Below are positions 57,945-64,000 of a DNA stretch of 64,000 nucleotides, one piece after another (positions within the stretch are counted from its first letter, which is position 1; every line of letters starts with the position of its first letter). The position numbers were made by a program, and so were the translations under genes. The stretch is from NCBI GenBank assembly GCA_035541895.1, contig DATKMK010000122.1:62001-126000 (forward strand), read 5' to 3'. This stretch comes from DATKMK01 sp035541895 (GTDB lineage Bacteria; Desulfobacterota; Binatia; HRBIN30; JACQVA1). Below the pieces are notes generated by a model that had not been told where the DNA came from, did not search any database, and saw nothing but the letters and a program-made list of their open reading frames with translations.

Positions 57945-58799
57945 GTGCGCACGGTTGGCGTGATCGGGGGAAGCGGGCTGTACGAGCTGCCCGGCCTCAC
58001 CGATGTCGAGTCGCTGCGGTTGAGCACGCCGTTCGGCGCGCCGTCCGACGAATTCGTGCGCGGCACGCTCAACGGCGTGCGCATGGTGTTCCTGCCGCGC
58101 CACGGCCGCGGGCACCGGATCTTGCCCACCGACTTGAACTTTCGCGCCAACATCTACGGGATGAAGCAGCTCGGCGTCGAATGGCTGATCTCGGTCGGCG
58201 CCGTCGGCAGCTTGCGCGGCGAAGTGGCGCCTGGACACGTGGTGGTGCCGGACCAGTTCATCGATCGCACCAGCAAGCGGCCGAGCACGTTCTTCGGTAA
58301 CGGCATCGTCGCCCACGTCATGTTCGCCGATCCGTGTTGCGCGGTGTTGACGCGAAGAGTTGCCGACGCTGCACGCAACGCCGGCGCCGGCGTGCACGAG
58401 GGGGGCACCTATTTGTGCATGGAAGGGCCGCAGTTCTCGACGCGCGCGGAGTCGGAGATGTATCGCAGTTGGGGTGCAACGGTCATTGGGATGACCAACC
58501 TGCAAGAAGCCAAGCTCGCGCGCGAGGCCGAGATGTGCTTTGCGACGCTGGCGTTGGTCACCGACTACGACTGTTGGAATCCGCACGCCGCCGACGTCGC
58601 GATCGAGGACATCCTGCATGTGCTCAACGCCAATGTCGCGCTGGCGCGCACCGTCGTCGCCGATGCCGTGGTGGGGTTGCCGACTACGCGCACCTGTGCC
58701 TGCGCGACGGCGTTGGCCAACGCGATCATCACCGACCGCAGCCAGATTCCGCCGCGCGTGATCGAAGATCTCCGAATCATCATCGGCAAGTACATTTGA
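57945..58799 (+). CDS. mtnP: S-methyl-5'-thioadenosine phosphorylase
   Basis: MtnP splits methylthioadenosine, a by-product of polyamine synthesis, into adenine and methylthioribose phosphate. It has 284 residues with the N-terminal VGVIGGSGLYELPGL, PRHGRGHR, the ligand loop CMEGPQFSTRAES and TDYDCWN, which marks MTAP rather than purine nucleoside phosphorylase. The start is GTG at 57945, 3 nt after the lipid kinase stop. Confidence 0.94.
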   Translation: MRTVGVIGGSGLYELPGLTDVESLRLSTPFGAPSDEFVRGTLNGVRMVFLPRHGRGHRILPTDLNFRANIYGMKQLGVEWLISVGAVGSLRGEVAPGHVVVPDQFIDRTSKRPSTFFGNGIVAHVMFADPCCAVLTRRVADAARNAGAGVHEGGTYLCMEGPQFSTRAESEMYRSWGATVIGMTNLQEAKLAREAEMCFATLALVTDYDCWNPHAADVAIEDILHVLNANVALARTVVADAVVGLPTTRTCACATALANAIITDRSQIPPRVIEDLRIIIGKYI

Positions 58800-58804
58800 G
58801 AGGC

Positions 58805-58833
58805 CTTCACCACAGAGGCACTGAGACACAGAG
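58805..58833. repeat. Left inverted repeat flanking the GxxExxY gene
   Basis: The sequence cttcaccacagaggcactga and the following nine bases match the complement of 59219-59247 at 24 of 29 positions. It lies between mtnP and the GxxExxY gene start. Confidence 0.65.
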
Positions 58834-58838
58834 CGGGC

Positions 58839-59258
58839 ATGGACTACGATGGGCTGAGCGAGCAAATCGTCGGGGCGGCAATCGAGGTGCATCGGACGCT
58901 GGGCCCGGGATTGCTCGAGCACGTTTACGAAGAGTGCATGGCGGTGGAGCTGGAATTGCGGAAGCTGCACTTTGAACGTCAGCGACTCATCCCAATCGAG
59001 TACGAGGGGTGTCGAATCGGAGCGGACCTGAAGATCGATTTGTATGTCGAGAATCAAGCGGTGGTGGAGCTGAAGTCGGTTGAGAAGTTGCTGCCGGTCC
59101 ACGAGGCACAGCTTCTCACCTATCTTCGACTGGTGAACACGCGAGTCGGTCTCCTGATCAACTTCAACGTTCCCCTCTCACGAGACGGTGTGAAGCGACT
59201 GGTGAACGGATTTGAAACCTCCGTGCCTCCGCGTCTCTGTGGTGAAGATCGGTTTTGA
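58839..59258 (+). CDS. GxxExxY family protein (PD-(D/E)XK-like)
   Basis: This is a 139-residue protein of the GxxExxY family. The name motif is visible as GLLEHVY, after GAAIEVHRTLGPG. The region KIDLYVENQAVVELKSVEKL holds the Asp and ELK of a PD-(D/E)XK nuclease-like core. The cellular role is not known. Its 3' end contains the right inverted repeat, so the C-terminal residues (PPRLCGEDRF) come from repeat sequence. It interrupts an otherwise metabolic gene run. Confidence 0.85.
   Translation: MDYDGLSEQIVGAAIEVHRTLGPGLLEHVYEECMAVELELRKLHFERQRLIPIEYEGCRIGADLKIDLYVENQAVVELKSVEKLLPVHEAQLLTYLRLVNTRVGLLINFNVPLSRDGVKRLVNGFETSVPPRLCGEDRF
59219..59247. repeat. Right inverted repeat flanking the GxxExxY gene
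   Basis: This is complementary to 58805-58833 at 24 of 29 positions, with the outermost 13 bases (ctctgtggtgaag) exact. It overlaps the last codons of the GxxExxY gene. Confidence 0.65.
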
Positions 59259-59273
59259 GAAGCGAGGGCACAG

Positions 59274-60182
59274 ATGAGCATCGTGGTCGTCGGGTCGGTG
59301 TTTTTCGATACGGTGGAAACGCCGCACGGCAAGGTCGAAGATGTGATGGGCGGTGCGGCGACGTATTTTGCGGTCGCCGCGAGTTTCTTCACCCCGGTCA
59401 AGATGGTGGCGACCGCGGGCGAGGATTTTCCCGCGAGCGAAATCGATTTCCTCACCGCGCGCAACATCGACTTGAACGGGCTGCAACTTCGGCCGGGCAA
59501 GACCGGACGCTGGGCGGGTCGCTATCACGAAGACATGAACGTGCGCGATACGCTCGACTTGCAGCTCAACGTGTTCGCCGATTTCAAACCGGCGTTGCCG
59601 GCGAGCTATCGCGACGCGCAGTATGTGTTTCTCGCCAATATCGATCCGGCGCTGCAGAGCACGGTGCTCGACCAGTTGGCGGCGCCGGGGTTGATCGGCT
59701 GCGATACGATGAATCATTGGATCGTCGAATCGCGTCCTGACGTTGAACGCTTGCTCGGACGGGTCGACATCCTTACGATCAACGACGAGGAAGCTCGGCT
59801 CCTCAGTGGCGAGCGCAATCTCGTCAAGGCGGCGCGTCGCATTCTCGCGATGGGACCCAAGAGCGTGTTGATCAAGCGCGGCGAATACGGCGTCATTCGT
59901 TTTGCTCCCGACTCGGTGTTCGCGATTCCGGCATTTCCGCTGGAGGAGGTATTCGACCCGACCGGCGCCGGCGATACCTTCGCGGGCGGTTTCATGGGTG
60001 AGATCGCGCGCTCCGGCGACACCTCGGAGGCCTCCCTGCGCCGCGCGATCGTCTACGGCAGCGTCATGGCCTCGTTTTGCGTCGAAGACTTCAGTCTCAA
60101 CCGCCTGCGTTCGCTGACGCACGACGACATCGAACACCGCTACCGCCAGTTCGTCAGCCTCACCGACATCGCCGGCGTGTGA
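59274..60182 (+). CDS. PfkB family sugar/nucleoside kinase
   Basis: This is a 302-residue ribokinase-fold kinase. The N-terminal glycine pair is in VMGGAATYFA and the catalytic signature is DPTGAGDTFAGGFMG near residue 225, with the Asp base. The substrate cannot be read from sequence. Its place downstream of mtnP would fit a ribose, nucleoside or methylthioribose-related substrate, but that is inference only. It is followed after 4 nt by the glycosyltransferase. Confidence 0.85.
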   Translation: MSIVVVGSVFFDTVETPHGKVEDVMGGAATYFAVAASFFTPVKMVATAGEDFPASEIDFLTARNIDLNGLQLRPGKTGRWAGRYHEDMNVRDTLDLQLNVFADFKPALPASYRDAQYVFLANIDPALQSTVLDQLAAPGLIGCDTMNHWIVESRPDVERLLGRVDILTINDEEARLLSGERNLVKAARRILAMGPKSVLIKRGEYGVIRFAPDSVFAIPAFPLEEVFDPTGAGDTFAGGFMGEIARSGDTSEASLRRAIVYGSVMASFCVEDFSLNRLRSLTHDDIEHRYRQFVSLTDIAGV

Positions 60183-60186
60183 CGCG

Positions 60187-61125
60187 ATGGACCTCTCGGT
60201 TGTGGTCCCGATCCACAACGAGGTCGATAACCTCGAGCCGGTGCAGACCGAGCTCGGCGCGGTGCTCGATCGGTGGGGACGAAGTGCCGAGGTCATCTAC
60301 GTCGACGACGGCAGCAGCGATGGCAGCTTCGAGGTGTTGCGCCGGCTGCAGTCGAGCGACCCGCGCATGCGCGTCGTTCAACTAAGCCGGAACTTCGGTC
60401 AGACCGCGGCACTGGCAGCCGGTATTGCGCATGCCGGTGGCGACATCATCGTCTTGATGGACGGTGACGGCCAAAATGATCCCGCCGAGATTCCGCGGCT
60501 GCTCGAAGAGATTGCCCAGGGCAACGATCTGGTTGCGGGCTGGCGGTTGCACCGCCGGGATGCCTTGTGGAGCCGGCGCATCCCGTCGATGGCCGCGAAC
60601 TGGCTGATCGGCGTGATCACCGGAGTTTCGCTGCACGACTACGGGTGTACGCTCAAGGCGATCCGCGGCGATCTGGCGCGCGGCCTGCGACTCTACGGGG
60701 AGATGCATCGATTCATTCCGGCGCTGGCTGCCGACTTGGGTGCACGCATCGTCGAGATCCCGGTCAACCACCGCCCACGGCTGCGCGGGCAGTCGAAGTA
60801 CGGGTTGTCGCGGACGGTCCGTGTCATCCTCGATCTGGTGACGGTCAAGTTTCTTTCGAGTTACTCGACTCGCCCGATTCACATCTTCGGTCTCGTGGGC
60901 CTGATCGCGACCAGCGTCGGCCTATTCATCGTTGGGTGGTTGGGCATGGAGAAGCTGCTGCTGGGCGTGCAACTCGCGACGCGGCCGCTGCTGTGGCTGG
61001 GAATCCTCCTGAGCATCATGGGGATGCAATTCGTCACGATGGGATTGCTGGGTGAGCTGTTGGTCCGCACCTATCATGAATCCCAGGGCAAGCCGGTGTA
61101 TCGAATCAGTCGGACCATCCCGTAG
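60187..61125 (+). CDS. Membrane-anchored family 2 glycosyltransferase (DPM1/GtrB-like)
   Basis: This is a 312-residue glycosyltransferase. The GT-A domain has VVVPIHNEVDNL, DDGSSDGS and MDGDGQNDP, and the QSKYGLSRT motif near residue 205. Two C-terminal transmembrane helices (about 235-258 and 270-295) match polyprenyl-phosphate sugar transferases such as GtrB/ArnC. It probably loads a sugar on undecaprenyl phosphate. A terminator follows 73 nt later. Confidence 0.9.
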   Translation: MDLSVVVPIHNEVDNLEPVQTELGAVLDRWGRSAEVIYVDDGSSDGSFEVLRRLQSSDPRMRVVQLSRNFGQTAALAAGIAHAGGDIIVLMDGDGQNDPAEIPRLLEEIAQGNDLVAGWRLHRRDALWSRRIPSMAANWLIGVITGVSLHDYGCTLKAIRGDLARGLRLYGEMHRFIPALAADLGARIVEIPVNHRPRLRGQSKYGLSRTVRVILDLVTVKFLSSYSTRPIHIFGLVGLIATSVGLFIVGWLGMEKLLLGVQLATRPLLWLGILLSIMGMQFVTMGLLGELLVRTYHESQGKPVYRISRTIP

Positions 61126-61198
61126 CCCGCGGTTCGCGTTGACATCGCCCGAACCCGTCGCTATAGCTCCACGAGCTTTTGATGATCCCTGCGGGTTG

Positions 61199-61239
61199 AA
61201 AAGGGTCTGGCTCGGCGTGCCGCCGTCAGGCCCTTTTTT
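61199..61239 (+). terminator. Intrinsic terminator after the glycosyltransferase gene
   Basis: AAAAGGG pairs with CCCTTTT and the stem continues with two G-U pairs around an inner CGGC/GCCG hairpin. The stem runs directly into a T6 tract. It separates the glycosyltransferase from ugd. Confidence 0.85.
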
Positions 61240-61265
61240 GCACCGGGAGAAGTGAGGAACACAGC

Positions 61266-62579
61266 GTGAAAGTCTGCGTCATCGGCACGGGATATGTCGG
61301 TCTGGTGGCGGGCACCTGCTTCGCCGAGAGCGGGAACGACGTGGTCTGCGTGGACATCGACGAGGGCAAGATCGCACGGCTGCGCGAAGGCCAGGTGCCG
61401 ATCTACGAACCCGGTCTCGAGGAGCTGATCAAGCGCAACGTCGCCGAAAAGCGGCTGGCATTCACGACCGATCTGGCGACCGCGGTGCGCCAATCGCTCA
61501 TCTGCTTCATCGCCGTCGGCACGCCGCCCGGCGAAGACGGGAGCGCCGATTTGCACGCCGTCATGCGCGTGGCGGCGGAGATCGCCGAGGCGATGGACGG
61601 GTACAAGGTCATCGTCGACAAGAGTACGGTGCCGGTAGGAACCGCCGAGCGCGTGCGCCAGGTCATCGCCTCGCGTACCACGCATCCGTTCGATGTCGTT
61701 TCGAATCCCGAGTTCCTCAAGGAAGGCGCGGCAGTCGAGGACTTCATGAAGCCCGACCGCGTGGTCATCGGCGGGAGCAGCGACAAGCCGATCGACCTGA
61801 TGAAGGAGCTGTACGGGCCCTTCGTGCGCAACGAGAACCCGATCATCGTCATGAGCGCCGCCAGCGCCGAAATGACGAAGTACGCGGGCAACGCCATGCT
61901 CGCGGCGCGCATCTCGTTGATGAACGAGTTGGCAAACCTGTGCGAGCGCGTCGGCGCCGACGTCAGCGACGTGCGGCGCGGTATCGGTTCCGACAAGCGC
62001 ATCGGGCAACACTTCCTCTTCCCGGGCGTCGGCTACGGTGGGTCATGCTTTCCGAAAGACGTGAAGGCCGTGATCCGCACCGCCGCCGAGCAGGGGCTGG
62101 ACTTCGAAATGCTGAAGGCCGTCGAGGCGGTCAACGAGCGCCAGAAGCGCACGCTGGTGACCAAGGTGATGCAGCACTTCGGCGAATACCTGCGCGGGAT
62201 GAAGTTCGCCGTGTGGGGCCTCGCCTTCAAGCCGCGCACCGACGACATGCGCGAGGCGCCGTCGGTGACGGTGATCGAAGCGCTGCTGAAAGCCGGGGCG
62301 GAAGTGCACGCGCACGATCCCGAGGCGCTGGCCGAGGCCAAACGCACCTTCGGCGATCGCGTGCACTATCATCGGGTCAACTACGACACGCTCGCCGGCG
62401 CGGATGCGCTGCTGATCATGACCGAGTGGAACGAGTTCCGTCGTCCCGATTTCGAGCGCATGCGGAGCCTGCTGAAGCATCCGGTCATCTTCGACGGCCG
62501 CAATCTCTACGAGCCGGCGGAGATGCGGCAGCACGGCTTCACTTACTATTCGGTCGGGCGGCGGGTGGTCACGCCGTGA
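61266..62579 (+). CDS. ugd: UDP-glucose 6-dehydrogenase
   Basis: Ugd oxidises UDP-glucose to UDP-glucuronate with NAD. It has 437 residues with the N-terminal Rossmann motif GTGYVGLVAG and the catalytic Cys C261 in GYGGSCFPKD. The start is GTG at 61266. The stop overlaps the next gene (GTGA), whose product consumes UDP-glucuronate. Confidence 0.96.
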   Translation: MKVCVIGTGYVGLVAGTCFAESGNDVVCVDIDEGKIARLREGQVPIYEPGLEELIKRNVAEKRLAFTTDLATAVRQSLICFIAVGTPPGEDGSADLHAVMRVAAEIAEAMDGYKVIVDKSTVPVGTAERVRQVIASRTTHPFDVVSNPEFLKEGAAVEDFMKPDRVVIGGSSDKPIDLMKELYGPFVRNENPIIVMSAASAEMTKYAGNAMLAARISLMNELANLCERVGADVSDVRRGIGSDKRIGQHFLFPGVGYGGSCFPKDVKAVIRTAAEQGLDFEMLKAVEAVNERQKRTLVTKVMQHFGEYLRGMKFAVWGLAFKPRTDDMREAPSVTVIEALLKAGAEVHAHDPEALAEAKRTFGDRVHYHRVNYDTLAGADALLIMTEWNEFRRPDFERMRSLLKHPVIFDGRNLYEPAEMRQHGFTYYSVGRRVVTP

Positions 62580-63541
62580 AGCCGCAGCGCATCTTGATAA
62601 CCGGCGGCGCCGGCTTCATCGGGTCGCATCTCGCCGATCGGCTGCTGGCCGAGGGGCACACGGTGATCGCGATCGATAACCTCTCCACCGGCCATCCGCG
62701 CAACATCGCGCACTTGATGGGGCACGAACGCTTCAGCTTCATTCGCCACAACGTGGTGGAGTTCGTGTATGTCGACGGCCCGCTCGATGCGATCCTCCAC
62801 CTCGCGTCGTTGCCGAGTCCGGTCGACTACCTGCAACATCCGATTCCGACGCTCAAGGTCGGCGCGCTCGGCACGCACAAGGCGCTGGGCTTGGCGCGCG
62901 CCAAGGGCTCGCGCTTTCTGCTCGCGTCGACGTCGGAAGTCTACGGCGATCCGCAAGTGCACCCGCAGCCCGAGACCTACTGGGGCAACGTCAACCCGAT
63001 CGGACCGCGCGGGGTGTACGACGAGTCGAAGCGCTTCGCGGAATCGATGACGATGGCGTACCATCGCTATCACGGCATCGACACGCGCATCTGCCGCATC
63101 TTCAACACCTACGGCCCCCGCATGCGCGCCGACGACGGCCGCGTCGTCACCAACTTCATCGCGCAGGCGCTGCGCGGCCAACCCATCACGGTGTACGACG
63201 ACGGGGCACGGACGCGCAGCTTTTGCTTCGTCAGCGATCTCGTCGACGGCATCGTGCGCTTGGTGGCCAGCGACGAGAACGAACCGGTCAATCTCGGCAA
63301 TCCGAAGGAGATGACCGTCCTCGCGTTTGCCGAGACGGTAAAGAAGCTGACCGGCAGCAAGTCCGAGATCGTCTTCGTGACGCCTCAAGACGAACGAACC
63401 AAGGACGACCCGCACATTCGTCAGCCCGACATCAGCAAGGCGCGGCGCGTCCTGGGTTGGGAGCCGACCGTGTCGCTGGAAGAAGGCCTCGCGCGAACGA
63501 TCGAATACTTTCGCACGCTGCTCGAGCAGGAGCGGGCATGA
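62576..63541 (+). CDS. UDP-glucuronate decarboxylase (UDP-xylose synthase) type SDR
   Basis: This is an extended SDR of 321 residues that likely converts UDP-glucuronate to UDP-xylose or its 4-keto form. It has the NAD motif GGAGFIGSHL, a Ser/Thr near STSEVYGDP, the catalytic YxxxK as Y148 and K152 (YDESK), and RIFNTYGPRM. The GTG at 62576 overlaps the ugd stop, and the long upstream frame inside ugd is rejected. Coupling to ugd supports the substrate. Confidence 0.92.
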   Translation: MKPQRILITGGAGFIGSHLADRLLAEGHTVIAIDNLSTGHPRNIAHLMGHERFSFIRHNVVEFVYVDGPLDAILHLASLPSPVDYLQHPIPTLKVGALGTHKALGLARAKGSRFLLASTSEVYGDPQVHPQPETYWGNVNPIGPRGVYDESKRFAESMTMAYHRYHGIDTRICRIFNTYGPRMRADDGRVVTNFIAQALRGQPITVYDDGARTRSFCFVSDLVDGIVRLVASDENEPVNLGNPKEMTVLAFAETVKKLTGSKSEIVFVTPQDERTKDDPHIRQPDISKARRVLGWEPTVSLEEGLARTIEYFRTLLEQERA

Positions 63542-64000
63542 AGATCCTAGTCACTGGCGGCGCCGGCTTCATCGCGTCGCACATCGTCGACGGCTACATC
63601 GCGGCGGGTCACGAAGTGGTCGTCATCGACGATCTCTCATCGGGCAAACGCGACAACGTGAATCCGAAGGCACGCTTCGTCCAGCTCGACATACAAGATC
63701 CGGCGGTGGGCGAGGTGTTCGCACGGGAGCGACCCGAGGTGCTCAATCATCATGCGGCGCAGATGGATGTGCGTCGCTCCGTCGCCGATCCGGTCTTCGA
63801 CGCCCGCGTCAACCTCATCGGATTGCTGAATCTCATGGAGCACGGCCGCCGCAACGGACTGCGGCGGGTGATCTTCGCGTCGAGCGGCGGGACGGTGTAC
63901 GGCGAGCAGGAGACCTTTCCCGCGCCGGAGACTCATCCACTGGCACCGGTGAGTCCCTACGGGGTCGCGAAGTTGGCGAGCGAGCGCTACTTGTACTACT
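63538..64000 (+). CDS. NAD-dependent nucleotide-sugar epimerase, 3' end cut by window edge
   Basis: This is the start of an extended SDR, 154 residues visible, beginning MKILVTGGAGFIASHIVDGY with the NAD motif. SSGGTVYGE and SPYGVAK (YxxxK) follow. It is GalE-like; the substrate could be UDP-glucose, UDP-xylose or UDP-glucuronate. The ATG overlaps the previous stop by ATGA, so it belongs to the same sugar-nucleotide operon. Confidence 0.9.
   Translation, partial: MKILVTGGAGFIASHIVDGYIAAGHEVVVIDDLSSGKRDNVNPKARFVQLDIQDPAVGEVFARERPEVLNHHAAQMDVRRSVADPVFDARVNLIGLLNLMEHGRRNGLRRVIFASSGGTVYGEQETFPAPETHPLAPVSPYGVAKLASERYLYY

Overview
This is a GC-rich bacterial chromosome segment with densely packed genes. 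No rRNA, tRNA, CRISPR array, transposase or prophage was recognised. The gene orders xerC-hslV-hslU-argB-argD-argF-argG and sucD-ndk-rlmN-mtnP, a general secretion operon that ends in gspN, and separate nuoC and nuoD genes together suggest a deltaproteobacterial-type lineage (Desulfobacterota, Myxococcota or Candidatus Binatota). That placement is inferred from gene order and protein families, not from a marker-gene tree.

Layout. Positions 1-11876 hold a type II secretion operon, gspD (5' end outside the window) to gspN. It is followed by secA, which carries a very large helical insertion. Next come an RMD1/DUF155 membrane protein and a CDP-alcohol phosphatidyltransferase. A periplasmic HtrA-type protease is divergent from speA (arginine decarboxylase). 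On the minus strand lie an orphan nucleotidyltransferase and a two-gene biotin-dependent acyl-CoA carboxylase operon (24254-26023 and 21434-24253). Positions 26282-35748 hold a respiratory complex I operon with nuoA, C, D, E, H, J, K, L, M and N but without nuoB, F, G or I.

An accessory stretch (35755-44340) contains a small integral membrane protein, a 1040-residue exported beta-propeller/dihaem protein, an amidase, a 42-residue membrane peptide, an alpha/beta hydrolase and a cation diffusion facilitator. It also contains a 421-bp non-coding gap with two strong hairpins. Positions 44457-51699 are a minus-strand block of xerC, hslVU and arginine biosynthesis genes (argB, D, F, G; no argH). 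Positions 51800-54269 carry a Cys-rich protein, a lipoprotein-like gene and a DUF35/thiolase-fold pair. This stretch is punctuated by short inverted repeats.

Positions 54518-60182 carry central metabolism and nucleotide genes: sucD without sucC, ndk, rlmN, a lipid kinase, mtnP and a PfkB kinase. They are interrupted by a GxxExxY gene bounded by inverted repeats. The window ends in nucleotide-sugar and polysaccharide genes: a GT2 glycosyltransferase, a terminator, ugd, a UDP-glucuronate decarboxylase and a truncated epimerase.

The most unusual points are the complex I operon stripped of four of its five iron-sulfur subunits, the roughly 285-residue expansion of the SecA variable subdomain with tyrosines at heptad spacing, a thiolase-fold enzyme whose catalytic His is Glu, and several families of short inverted repeats in the gaps between genes.
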